Part shown: in pieces, positions 23,817 to 32,216 of the stretch | How positions within the stretch are numbered: the stretch's first letter is position 1 | Layout: the number at the start of each line of letters is the position of its first letter | Origin: Effusibacillus consociatus | GTDB lineage: Bacteria; Bacillota; Bacilli; Tumebacillales; Effusibacillaceae | Length of the DNA stretch: 64,000 nucleotides | Direction of reading: 5' to 3' | Assembly: GCF_042652925.1 (NCBI RefSeq) | Contig: NZ_JBHSHC010000154.1 | Coordinates: forward strand, 86,799-150,798 | The notes under the pieces: model-generated | The model's input: only the letters and a program-made list of their open reading frames with translations | Told to the model about the DNA's origin: nothing | The model's database searches: none | Position numbers and translations under genes: made by a program

Positions 23817-26153
23817 GTGGGAAGTTTTCGCAGAAAGACGCCGGAAGAAATCCTGTACTCCATTTCCAAGCTGCACCGCGGTCGGCTCAAAATCTATATC
23901 GGCGCGGTCAGCGGTTCGGGTAAAACGTACCACATGCTTCAGGAAGGTCAGCATTTGAAGCAGCAGGGAATCGATGTCGTCATTTGTGCGGTTTCGACAA
24001 GACAGCGGCCTGAAACGGTGGAGCAGCTCGGAGATCTGGAACGGGTGCCAAGCATTCACTGGATCAAGGATGGCATAGAACGCAAAGACCTGAACCTCGA
24101 GGCGCTGGTAAAGCGCAATCCGGAAGTGGTGTTAGTCGACGGGCTTGCCCATCGCAATCGGGAAGGAGCACGGTTTCCAACTCGTCTCGAAGATATCCAA
24201 TTCTTGCTCGGTCATGGAATCAGCGTGATCACGACCGTCAATGTGTACGAATTTGAAGGAGCAACGGAACTGGCGAGAAAATGGACTGGTGTCGTGGTGG
24301 AGGAAACCGTTCCGGCGGACACTTTGGAGATGGCGGATGAAATTCAATTGATCGATGTATCTCCGGAAACGATGCTGAAGCGGCTTGAGGAAGGGCACGT
24401 CAATGGCGATTCCTCGCCTATGTTGTTCCAACGAAGCAACTTTGGAAAACTGAGAGAACTGGCTTTGCGGCTTGTGGCGGAAGACGTCAACGATTCTCTT
24501 GAGAAATACCGCATGGAGCAAGGATTAACCGGACCTTCCGGAACGGCCGAACGCATTCTTGTCGCAGCGCAATATTACTGGAACGGGTCCATTCATATTC
24601 GCCGCGGTCAACAAATCGCCAAACGGTTGGGCGGCGATTTGATGATCGTCACATTTGTCCATCCGAAAAAAATGCTGTCTCGCGAAGCAACTGCATTTAA
24701 GCGTTCCATCGTGAAATTGGCCGAAAAAATAGGCGCTAAATTCGAAGAACTCCCACTGTCAAGCAAAAGGAAGCTCCCCGGCATGTTGGCTCATTACGCA
24801 GTCCAGCATCAGGCAACGAGAATTGTACTCGGCCATTCCAAGCAAAATCGCTGGCAGGAGCTGTGGCGGGGATCGATTGCAAACGGCATCCTTAAAAAAT
24901 CGAGACATACGGATATCTACTTCGTTGCGGATCGTGCTGAAAAGGAAGGAGAGCGGATACTGCCGACCAAAATGCTGACGGAAGGTCGGTCGGATGATCG
25001 CTACCGCAGGCTAAGCGATCAGGAAGTGGAGCGAAAAATAGGGGAAATCAGGAGAGGACGATTCAAGGTGCTCATCGGCGCCGCCCCCGGGGTCGGGAAA
25101 ACGTATGCGATGCTTCGCGAGGGGAACGATTTGCAGAAGAAAGGCATTGACGTCGTCATTGGACTTCTCGAAACGCATGGACGAAAAGAAACGTTAGCGC
25201 AAGTCGGTTCGCTGCAAACGATCCCGCGGGCGAAGTTGAAGTATCGTGGAGCGAATCTGGAAGAACTGGACGTCCAGTCCATCATTCGCCGCAATCCGGA
25301 AGTCGTACTCGTGGATGAACTGGCACATACGAACGTGCCCGGCAGTAAAAACAAAAAAAGATTCGAAGATATTGTAGATATTTTGAACGCAGGCATTTCC
25401 GTTATTTCGACGATGAACGTACAGCATTTGGAAAGTTTGAACGATGCGGTTGAACAGATTACCGGCGTGCGAGTTCGGGAAACCCTCCCCGACCACGTGT
25501 TGCGCATGGCCGATGAAGTCGAGCTCATTGATGTCGATCCAAAAACGCTGCAGCAACGAATGCGGGAAGGAAAAATCTATGCGCTGGATAAAGTGGATCA
25601 GGCCTTGAACCATTTCTTCCGAACGGGCAATTTGATTGCTTTGCGTGAATTGGCGCTACGGGAAATCGCCGACGATGTGGACGAACGATTGGAAGCCTGG
25701 GAAAGAAACGATTCGCTTCGCGGACCTTGGAGAAAGCAGGAGACGGTCTTCGTCGGGGTAACATTAAGCACCAATGCAGAGCGCTTGATCAGGCGGGGGT
25801 TTCGAATTGCTTATCGTTTGAAGGCCGACTGGGTTGTAACGTATGTTCACGATCATGCTGAGGTTGCTGATGAGTTGAAAAAACGCATCAAAGTGCTGGA
25901 AGACTTGACAGCGCGGTTGGGCGGTAAGTTTATGATGCTGTTTGCCCGGAGCCGAAGGCAGATTCCATACCTCTTGCTGAATAAAGCCAACGATATCCAA
26001 AGTACGCAGATGATTGTCGGGCAATCGAAGCGGACCTTGTGGGAAAAAATATGGAAACGATCCGTAATCAAGCCGATTCTGCGTTATGGACGCCATATGG
26101 ATGTGTTGGTGATTGCGGATATTGAGGCTTGCTATTATCAAGATGAAGGGTAA
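23817..26153 (+). CDS. Tandem KdpD-Usp sensor protein (two fused KdpD N-terminal halves)
   Basis: A 778-residue soluble protein made of two similar halves. Each has a KdpD P-loop domain followed by a Usp-like domain: Walker A GAVSGSGKT near 31-39 and GAAPGVGKT near 421-429. The second half has the canonical LVDELAHTNVPGSKN, but the first reads LVDGLAHRN, so the Walker B acidic residue is lost there. Neither half has membrane spans or kinase domains. In classical KdpD one such module precedes the kinase; here the kinase is a separate gene at 16301-17854. KdpD Usp domains are c-di-AMP receptors in Staphylococcus. GTG start after CAAGGGGGAAC; last gene of the kdp operon. Confidence 0.9.
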   Translation: MGSFRRKTPEEILYSISKLHRGRLKIYIGAVSGSGKTYHMLQEGQHLKQQGIDVVICAVSTRQRPETVEQLGDLERVPSIHWIKDGIERKDLNLEALVKRNPEVVLVDGLAHRNREGARFPTRLEDIQFLLGHGISVITTVNVYEFEGATELARKWTGVVVEETVPADTLEMADEIQLIDVSPETMLKRLEEGHVNGDSSPMLFQRSNFGKLRELALRLVAEDVNDSLEKYRMEQGLTGPSGTAERILVAAQYYWNGSIHIRRGQQIAKRLGGDLMIVTFVHPKKMLSREATAFKRSIVKLAEKIGAKFEELPLSSKRKLPGMLAHYAVQHQATRIVLGHSKQNRWQELWRGSIANGILKKSRHTDIYFVADRAEKEGERILPTKMLTEGRSDDRYRRLSDQEVERKIGEIRRGRFKVLIGAAPGVGKTYAMLREGNDLQKKGIDVVIGLLETHGRKETLAQVGSLQTIPRAKLKYRGANLEELDVQSIIRRNPEVVLVDELAHTNVPGSKNKKRFEDIVDILNAGISVISTMNVQHLESLNDAVEQITGVRVRETLPDHVLRMADEVELIDVDPKTLQQRMREGKIYALDKVDQALNHFFRTGNLIALRELALREIADDVDERLEAWERNDSLRGPWRKQETVFVGVTLSTNAERLIRRGFRIAYRLKADWVVTYVHDHAEVADELKKRIKVLEDLTARLGGKFMMLFARSRRQIPYLLLNKANDIQSTQMIVGQSKRTLWEKIWKRSVIKPILRYGRHMDVLVIADIEACYYQDEG

Positions 26154-26242
26154 CATATCTTGTCGTCTCATGAAAGATAATTACGTTTTAGCAGATAGTT
26201 AATGGAAAAAAGTTAATAGATGTTAACGAAAAGGAGTTGGGA

Positions 26243-27082
26243 ATGTTGCCACTTTGGAAAGTGAATGGAACTTCGCTATATTATGAAGTTTGTGGTCGAG
26301 GAACATCCCTCGTCTTTATTCATAGTCTTGGACTAACACATGAAATGTTTGAAATTCAAAAAAATTATTTTAAACAATCGTATCAAACTGTGTTCCTTGA
26401 TCTGAGAGGAAACGGACAGTCTGGAAATTTGATAGTTCCGGTTGGAAGAGTTATAGAAACCCAGTGTGAGGATCTAAGTCTCCTCCTGGGGTATTTGGGA
26501 ATTAAAAAAGCTGTAATTGTTGGCGTTTCCTATGGTGGAATCATTGCTCAGAAATTCTCGAATTTGTATCCAAACCAAGTAAGCGCAATCGTTATTTCAG
26601 ACAGCTTGAGTACAAATGTCAGGACAACTATGCTTGGCAAATTCGTCTCCATGATCGATCTCATCAGTTCGCTTTCGTATTATTTGCCAGGTGAATTCTT
26701 TTTACGCTCGATGAAGATCACTTATTATAAGTGGGACTTGGCTTATCGTGCAATTCGAAAGGGAATGCTGCAAAAAAGATCTGGAGAATGGTATAAACAG
26801 CGCCTGGCGGTCAGGGGGATTGATTTCACCCCGTTCTTGCCGCAAATTAAAGTGCCCGCGCTTTGTATTGCCGGGGACCATTCCTATTCAGTTATCAGGC
26901 AAATGAATGAAACTGCAGGGCTATTGTCCAATGCTCGTTTACAAGTCATTGAGGATTCCTGTAACCCAAGCAACTTGTGCCAACCACAACGATTTAATGA
27001 GATTGTCCAATGCTTTTTAGAGGATAATCGTTTGAACAAAGGTGATAACAATTATATGCAAGGGTATCAAGTCCCCTTTTGA
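26243..27082 (+). CDS. Alpha/beta hydrolase
   Basis: A 279-residue alpha/beta-hydrolase. The oxyanion region lies at FIHSLGLTHEMF (HSLG instead of the usual HGxG). The nucleophile elbow is GVSYGG (Ser near residue 92) and the acid is probably Asp in AGDHSY. The usual C-terminal His is replaced by a CNPSNLCQP stretch, so catalysis is uncertain. ATG 26243 is preferred over the TTG at 26237, which abuts AAGGAG. Codon use is more AT-rich than in the kdp genes, which suggests a different origin. Substrate unknown. Confidence 0.8.
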   Translation: MLPLWKVNGTSLYYEVCGRGTSLVFIHSLGLTHEMFEIQKNYFKQSYQTVFLDLRGNGQSGNLIVPVGRVIETQCEDLSLLLGYLGIKKAVIVGVSYGGIIAQKFSNLYPNQVSAIVISDSLSTNVRTTMLGKFVSMIDLISSLSYYLPGEFFLRSMKITYYKWDLAYRAIRKGMLQKRSGEWYKQRLAVRGIDFTPFLPQIKVPALCIAGDHSYSVIRQMNETAGLLSNARLQVIEDSCNPSNLCQPQRFNEIVQCFLEDNRLNKGDNNYMQGYQVPF

Positions 27083-27480
27083 AAGGAGTTTATGCACGGC
27101 GCCAAAAAATGTCGTTTTGTAAGTTCAATTTCATCGAACAAATGACCTATAACCGGCTGAGTTCGAGATAAAAAGGAGCGTTTGGACAAAAAACGTATGA
27201 CAGCACCAACATAATAACAGACTATCTTTCTTCTCGCAGCGGTGTTGCCATGTGAGATGGAGCTGATATTATGTGCTCTCAGATGCCTGCAATGTCATGC
27301 AGCGGTCTCTTTATGTGTCTGTCCTACTAGTACGGTTTCTACCACATCAACGATGGATATCATTTTCAGACTTTGCCGCAATGGAGAGTTGGCATGCTCT
27401 GCGGCAAGGTCTTTTTTGTTTTTTTCAGCTATTACACAAATGCATAAAAGGTAACGCTGGCTGTCGTTCTCCCCCTTCTG
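27083..27480. other. Intergenic interval with a terminator-like hairpin
   Basis: No convincing gene. A strong hairpin with arms CTTTGCCGCA and TGCGGCAAGG lies at 27371-27412 and is followed by TCTTTTTTG, so it acts as a plus-strand terminator. A 17-codon frame at 27091 after AAAGGAG is too short to call. The right-hand end should contain the promoter of the sigma-like gene. Confidence 0.6.
27371..27419 (+). terminator. Intrinsic terminator ahead of the sigma-like gene
   Basis: Arms CTTTGCCGCA and TGCGGCAAGG flank a loop of about 19 bases and are followed by TCTTTTTTG. It ends a transcript arriving from the left and insulates the conjugation-related genes on the right. Confidence 0.75.
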
Positions 27481-27504
27481 TTTTGGTTTGCCAACAAACC
27501 AAAA
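27481..27504. promoter_or_regulatory. Perfect 10-bp inverted repeat just upstream of the sigma-like gene
   Basis: TTTTGGTTTG and CAAACCAAAA are perfect reverse complements around CCAA. The repeat ends two bases before GGAGGG, the ribosome binding site of the gene at 27518. It could be a protein operator or an RNA hairpin that affects initiation. There is no T run, so it is not a terminator. Confidence 0.6.
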
Positions 27505-27517
27505 TGGAGGGACTTGA

Positions 27518-27937
27518 ATGAAAAAGATGAATTTGCGGGATATGTATCCTTTTTTTAAGACGGATGTATGGGTTGATGTGGATGAAGAAGTTGCTCATGA
27601 AATACGCCGCTTCGACTTGGAAGAAAGCGCCTACAGACTGCGAACGTATCGCCATCGGGCCTATTATTCGCTTGATCGCAACGATGGGATTGAGCAGCAT
27701 GTTTTATTTCTTTCGATTTCACCGGAGGAGGTTTACGAGCGCAAACTTTCATGGCAGCAACTTTATGAAGCTATGTGCCAATTGCCGGTGAAATCCGCCA
27801 GACGGATTTATGCCCATTATTTCCTAGGCATGAGCAAAGTCGCTATTGCCAGAGCCGAACATGTCGATGAGCGGGCGGTTCGTAAATCTATCCAAAGAGG
27901 CTTGAAACAAATGGAATACTTGCTGAAAAACATCTAA
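27518..27937 (+). CDS. Sigma-70 region 4-like protein of conjugative elements
   Basis: A 139-residue protein. Its C-terminal part (about 85-137) is a sigma region 4-type HTH: LYEAMCQLPVKSARRIYAHY, then LGMSKVAIARAEHVDERAVR as the turn and recognition helix. Such proteins are common next to CD1108-type genes in Tn1549/CTn elements and probably activate transfer genes. No region 2 is present, so it is not a full sigma factor. ATG 27518 follows GGAGGG. It is followed by DUF6075 and an NlpC/P60 gene. Confidence 0.8.
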   Translation: MKKMNLRDMYPFFKTDVWVDVDEEVAHEIRRFDLEESAYRLRTYRHRAYYSLDRNDGIEQHVLFLSISPEEVYERKLSWQQLYEAMCQLPVKSARRIYAHYFLGMSKVAIARAEHVDERAVRKSIQRGLKQMEYLLKNI

Positions 27938-28002
27938 TCGTTTCGTCGGAGGGTCCGATTTTCCTGCCAAAATGAACTGTTATATAGAGGACCATGTTCA
28001 GT

Positions 28003-28028
28003 CAGCGGTTGGTTGCAACCAGCCGCTG
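28003..28028. promoter_or_regulatory. Inverted repeat upstream of the DUF6075 gene
   Basis: CAGCGGTTGGTT and AACCAGCCGCTG pair almost perfectly around GC, with one offset. The hairpin lies about 12 bases before AAAGGGG of the next gene. It may limit translation or bind a regulator; there is no T run. Confidence 0.5.
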
Positions 28029-28055
28029 CATTCTCCATGAAAGGGGTATGTGACG

Positions 28056-28463
28056 ATGCATCCGATTCGATTTCGAGATGAGGAACACGAGAAGTTTTAT
28101 GTTCAGATACTGGATGAAAGGAAATGCAGCGATGGCTACCACCGGTCGCTGTTCTATACATTGGGCATTTCCCGAGAAACCAGAAGTCATATCCGCGATT
28201 TGTATGATTTTTCTAATGGCGGCATTAAGCCCGAGGGTCTTTCGGCCCCTTGGCAAACCGGCAGCACCATTCGAGTGTGTCGGCTCGCCTTTAATCTGTG
28301 GAACGGCTGGACCGAAGCAGGCAGCGAACGTTACTCTACTCCCCACGAATTATTCGATTGCAGCTATGCTCCCTACTTTTTTGAAGCGATTCGTCTTCGT
28401 TATCCCGAATATTGCCGAAGTCACGAGAGAACGATCAAACGGCTGGCCGAACAAATTCGCTGA
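28056..28463 (+). CDS. DUF6075 family protein
   Basis: A 135-residue protein. The sequence FRDEEHEKFY, YHRSLFYTLGISRETR, LYDFSNGGIKPEGL and CSYAPYFFEAIRLRYPEYC matches what I know as DUF6075, a Firmicute family of unknown function often carried on conjugative elements. ATG 28056 is 9 bases after AAAGGGG; an in-frame GTG lies at 28050. Biochemical role unknown. The name is from memory of the family pattern. Confidence 0.7.
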   Translation: MHPIRFRDEEHEKFYVQILDERKCSDGYHRSLFYTLGISRETRSHIRDLYDFSNGGIKPEGLSAPWQTGSTIRVCRLAFNLWNGWTEAGSERYSTPHELFDCSYAPYFFEAIRLRYPEYCRSHERTIKRLAEQIR

Positions 28464-28495
28464 ATGGCTGCCGACATTGGGAGTGAAATGGGACG

Positions 28496-30490
28496 ATGAA
28501 GGAAATTAAAACGAGGAATGTTGTGAAAGACATCAAACGTTTGGACAGATTACCGAACGTATTGCATCGTGTAAGGCGTTCAAGCGCTCGTGCCAAGCGG
28601 CAGGTTGATCATGACAAGACGACTTCCCAGACTCCAGTTGAATATGCGCAGCGCCAGTCCGCAGCGGCTACGAAAAAAACGATACGTGCCCAAATGGGGA
28701 TGAGTGTGCTTATCAACAAGAGATTGATTCGGCACATTCTAAAAAGGAAGCCGTTTCCAGATGGTAATTCTGTCACAAGTCAGAACCCAATTGATGCTAA
28801 TACGGAGTCTTCGATTGCGCGTACACCGCGACTTGACCGTAGGATACATCTTCGTAAGCCGGTTGATGGAAAATACGTCTTGTCTTCTGGCTTGCATCCA
28901 GGAAAACAACGTTTTATACAGAGCCGGGTCAATGCCCGGCTTCTGTATCGTTCTAGAACAAGCAGATCTCCTGAGCGGGTGCGAAAACGGGATATCGGCC
29001 CTCTAAAACCGGTCGGGAAGAAGGAAACATTCTCCGCCGCGGTATCTCATTCAGCAAATGGACGCGTGAATCCGTTAACCCGAGTCCCGTCTACTATAAT
29101 GAAACAATCAGGTCATACGATCAAACGGAAAGCGCAAAATTTCAAGACGTTAGCGACATTTATAAAAAATGGGCATCGGTTAGATCACGCTAACAATTAT
29201 TCGGATGCTCAAACTGAAGGGAGAATGAATGCCGTCAAGGAAGCTCAGCGGGCTGCGCAGATGGCGATGTCTGCCCGCCGGTCCGTTCAAACCGCGCGAG
29301 CAGGCGCGAGATTGAATCGCCTTATCGTTAAAATGGTTGTAAGAGCCACCGCCTTTCTTGTCAAGGGATTGACGGCGCTTTTGGGGATCAGCGGTTCGGT
29401 AATTGTAGTTTTGTGCATTATCATGGCGGTAGCCTCTGTCATTTCCTCTCCGTTCGGTATCTTTGTGTCTGGTGAAAATACGGATGCCGATGTAAAGCCG
29501 CTTACCCGAATCGTTCAGGAAATAGACGATGAATTCGCCGCCCGACTGGTAGATATGCAGCGATCCGCTGGCAATGTAGACCGGGTGGAATATCATTATC
29601 CTGGCAGCGCGGACAATACGCGGATCGATAACTGGATGGACATTATCGCCGTCTTTGCCGTGAAGACCGTCATGGATGCGGAAAACGGAATGGATGTGGC
29701 TACGCTTGATGCAACAAGAATCGGTATCATTCGATCGGTGTTTTGGGATATGAATTCGCTGGAATCTCGTGTTGAGACGATAGAACATAAGGAAACGGTT
29801 ATGGAAGAACATGAGGACGGGAGTACAAGCGAAGAGACAATTACCTGGTATGAACGTATTTTGCATATTACGATCGCTAGCCATACTGCGGAACAACAGG
29901 CAGATATGTATCGCTTTACAAATGAACAGATGGAATTAATGAAGGAGATGCTGTCCGAGGAGTTTCGCCCGCTTATGTTTGCGATACTTGGTAAAGATGC
30001 GGATGTTGGTTTGACGCCGGAGCAGCTTGATTTGGTTCAACAGCAATTGCCCGAAGGCGAATTGGGCAGTGAAGCCGTCAAGTTGGCGCTGACTCGTCTA
30101 GGCGATCCGTACAGCCAACCGAAGGCTGGACAGGATAACTATACGGATTGCAGCTATCTCATCCAATGGGTTTATCATCAGCTAGGTATTAGCTTGCCGC
30201 GAACCGCAGCTGAGCAGGCCAGATTTTGCGTGGAGGATGGCCTGACCGTAAGCGCGGCGGATTTGGTTCCGGGCGACCTTGTTTTTTGGAGCTACGAGCG
30301 TAATGGCAGATTCATGGATATTACGCATGTCGGCATTTATGCGGGAGACGGCAAAGTAGTGGACGCTTCCTCCAGTAGAGAACAGGTCGTCTACCGCGAC
30401 TTGTTTGATTCGGATAAACAGGTGTTGTTCGGCAGGCCGAGTCTTTCTGATTCTTCGCAACAAGATTCCTCCCTGTCGGCACAAAAATAG
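28496..30490 (+). CDS. CD1108-type mobile element protein with C-terminal NlpC/P60 hydrolase
   Basis: A 664-residue protein. Residues 1-270 are basic and low in complexity. A membrane span lies at about 280-320 (VKGLTALLGISGSVIVVLCI), followed by SSPFGIFVSG and the conserved region DIIAVFAVKTVMDAENGMDVATL of CD1108-family proteins. The C-terminal NlpC/P60 domain (about 525-650) has the catalytic Cys in DCSYLIQWVY, His in ITHVGIYAGDGKVVDAS and a final polar residue nearby. It cuts peptidoglycan so that the mating channel can cross the wall. In intact CTn modules this gene lies close to virB4; here it is 23 kb away. Confidence 0.88.
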   Translation: MKEIKTRNVVKDIKRLDRLPNVLHRVRRSSARAKRQVDHDKTTSQTPVEYAQRQSAAATKKTIRAQMGMSVLINKRLIRHILKRKPFPDGNSVTSQNPIDANTESSIARTPRLDRRIHLRKPVDGKYVLSSGLHPGKQRFIQSRVNARLLYRSRTSRSPERVRKRDIGPLKPVGKKETFSAAVSHSANGRVNPLTRVPSTIMKQSGHTIKRKAQNFKTLATFIKNGHRLDHANNYSDAQTEGRMNAVKEAQRAAQMAMSARRSVQTARAGARLNRLIVKMVVRATAFLVKGLTALLGISGSVIVVLCIIMAVASVISSPFGIFVSGENTDADVKPLTRIVQEIDDEFAARLVDMQRSAGNVDRVEYHYPGSADNTRIDNWMDIIAVFAVKTVMDAENGMDVATLDATRIGIIRSVFWDMNSLESRVETIEHKETVMEEHEDGSTSEETITWYERILHITIASHTAEQQADMYRFTNEQMELMKEMLSEEFRPLMFAILGKDADVGLTPEQLDLVQQQLPEGELGSEAVKLALTRLGDPYSQPKAGQDNYTDCSYLIQWVYHQLGISLPRTAAEQARFCVEDGLTVSAADLVPGDLVFWSYERNGRFMDITHVGIYAGDGKVVDASSSREQVVYRDLFDSDKQVLFGRPSLSDSSQQDSSLSAQK

Positions 30491-30582
30491 CGAAATCAAG
30501 AACCAACGCCCAAAATGGCGCAATGGAGCCGATGTGACGAATTGGCCAGGTTACGGGTAAGCGCTCATTTTTTATTTTTGTA

Positions 30583-30942
30583 TTACTCTGGTTTATTTCT
30601 TGCATTCGGGTCTGCAACAAAATCAGTCTTATAGTCTGTATATTTTAATTCCGTTACCATACCAGACGAAGCATGATGAAGATCGTGAAAATGGAACATC
30701 CAGTTCCCTTGATTATCTGCTTCAAATGCAACAACGTATTCTTCGCCCGGCTTCAAATTCAACGTATCCTTAATAACGGGGGACCCTTCAAACGGTTTCC
30801 CGTTCTTGTTTATTACTTGGAAGAGGTGCCTGTGTAGATGCATCGGATGGTCGTCGCTTTTCAAGTTATTGACTAGGCGGACTTTGGCGGTATCTCCTTT
30901 TTTGACGTTTATCGGAACGGTATCCGCAGTAGGTGTTGTCTC
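30583..30942 (-). pseudogene. Multicopper oxidase, C-terminal fragment
   Basis: About 120 codons resemble the last cupredoxin domain of a laccase-like oxidase: VKKGDTAKVRLVNN, DHPMHLH (copper ligands) and NWMFHFHDLHHASSGMV. The type 1 copper Cys expected in HCHxLHH is Phe here, so the copper site is damaged. The frame is open only to about 30942 and no N-terminal domains precede it. It is a relic, perhaps of a copper resistance gene that once sat by the arsenic genes. Confidence 0.85.
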
Positions 30943-31056
30943 CTATGTAGCAGTTAGATTGGCTTTACGGAAAAGTCATTTGTAATACGTATGCGGTGTG
31001 CTGAAGCCTGCTTCTCCTGTGTAAAGACATGCCGGGCAATGGCGAGCTAACCAAAT

Positions 31057-31096
31057 AAAAGCAGTTCTATCCAAACAACGATAGAACTGCTTTGCT
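31057..31096. terminator. Bidirectional terminator after arsM
   Basis: Arms AAAGCAGTTCTATC and GATAGAACTGCTTT pair perfectly around a 7-8 base loop. A and T tracts flank both sides, so it can stop arsM transcription (minus) and rightward transcription as well. Confidence 0.85.
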
Positions 31097-31127
31097 TTAC
31101 TTATGATCTATAGCTGTGCCGATTGGG

Positions 31128-31922
31128 TTATGGTTTAACTCCTTTTATAACGGCAGAGGCAATGCAATCTTCCACCTTCGACCCAGGAACCCAATCTTTA
31201 ATAAACGCCCTGGATTCCTCTTTCAGTTCGACCACCACATCCTTAAATCCACTTTGCGTTAGCATCGTCTTCAGTTCGTCAACGGACGAAGCCCCCGATA
31301 TGCACCCCGAATAAAAAACATCCAAGTCGTTTTTGATTTCCGCAGGAAGCTCTGCCGTCATCACGACATCGGAAACGGCCAGACGCCCACCGGAGCGCAG
31401 GACGCGGAATGCTTCATCAAACACTTGCAGTTTATCCGGCGAAAGATTGATGACGCAGTTGGAAATGATAACATCCACCGTTTGATCCGGGATCGGTAAA
31501 TGCTCGATTTCCCCTAGCCGAAAATCCGTGTTCGTGAACCCGCCTTTGACGGCATTGTTGCGGGCGCGACTCACCATTTCCGGCGTCATATCGACCCCGA
31601 TCACATGGCCCGTTTCCCCGACTTGCCGAGACGCCAGAAAACAATCGAAACCGCCGCCGCTACCGAGGTCCAATACTACTTCTCCCGGTTTAAGCTCCGC
31701 GATGGCTTGCGGATTGCCGCAACCGAGGCCAAGATTGGCACCGTCCGGCACAGTGGTTAATTCTTCGGATGAATAGCCCAACTGCGAAGAAACGTCATTT
31801 GCCGATCCACGGCAGCTTGAAGCTGGCGAGCAGCACGAACCCGACTCCACTTCTTGCAAGGCGATTTCTTTATACCAGCTGCGTACATTTTGGCGAATTT
31901 GATCGTTCGTTACTTGATTCAT
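31128..31922 (-). CDS. arsM: Arsenite S-adenosylmethionine methyltransferase (ArsM)
   Basis: A 264-residue enzyme that methylates As(III) with SAM to methylated arsenicals. SAM motifs: VLDLGSGGGFD (I) and VIGVDMTPEMV (II). Arsenic-binding Cys occur in LGLGCGNP and DVFYSGCISGA, which are diagnostic for ArsM. The N-terminus adds a Cys-rich GSCCSPASSC near residues 27-36. ATG 31922 follows AAGGAGAG. It is the last gene of the minus-strand arsenic unit. Confidence 0.95.
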   Translation of the reverse strand: MNQVTNDQIRQNVRSWYKEIALQEVESGSCCSPASSCRGSANDVSSQLGYSSEELTTVPDGANLGLGCGNPQAIAELKPGEVVLDLGSGGGFDCFLASRQVGETGHVIGVDMTPEMVSRARNNAVKGGFTNTDFRLGEIEHLPIPDQTVDVIISNCVINLSPDKLQVFDEAFRVLRSGGRLAVSDVVMTAELPAEIKNDLDVFYSGCISGASSVDELKTMLTQSGFKDVVVELKEESRAFIKDWVPGSKVEDCIASAVIKGVKP

Positions 31923-31953
31923 GAACTATCTCTCCTTCAACTTTTTTATCAAA

Positions 31954-32133
31954 TCAGCAGCAGCTAGGGGTGCAACAAGCTGCTGTGTTTGCTATCGTGA
32001 GTTGCCGTCTCCAAAGGAACCGGCTTGATAACTCCTTGGGATTTTGCCATTTCCAGGCTTCCCGTGCCGAGCGCTCTATTTCACGCTGTTCCTGTTTCAT
32101 AAGGTACTCCGCGGCGAACCAATTCAAGTTCAT
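31954..32133 (-). CDS. Small Cys-tailed protein of the arsenic unit
   Basis: A 59-residue protein read on the minus strand: it starts MNLNWFAAEYLMKQEQREIE, is rich in charged helix and Trp, and ends ACCTPSCC. The four Cys at the extreme C-terminus suggest a soft-metal site, probably for As(III). GGAAGG lies about 10 bases before the ATG. It sits 31 bases upstream of arsM and downstream of the broken monooxygenase gene in the same direction. I know no named family; a metallochaperone or sensor role is inference. Confidence 0.7.
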   Translation of the reverse strand: MNLNWFAAEYLMKQEQREIERSAREAWKWQNPKELSSRFLWRRQLTIANTAACCTPSCC

Positions 32134-32216
32134 GGGAACTAGCCTTCCTAAAGGTGATTTTTCACGTAACGCCGTAACTTGCGAACAACATATTTCGCGT
32201 CCGGCCCCTCCCCCTT

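Noticed and set aside
27091..27144. A 17-codon peptide after AAAGGAG
   Set aside because: Too short and without context; the good ribosome site alone is not enough.
29180..29896. A 238-codon antisense frame in the NlpC/P60 gene
   Set aside because: No recognisable features; the plus frame has conserved CD1108-type sequence.
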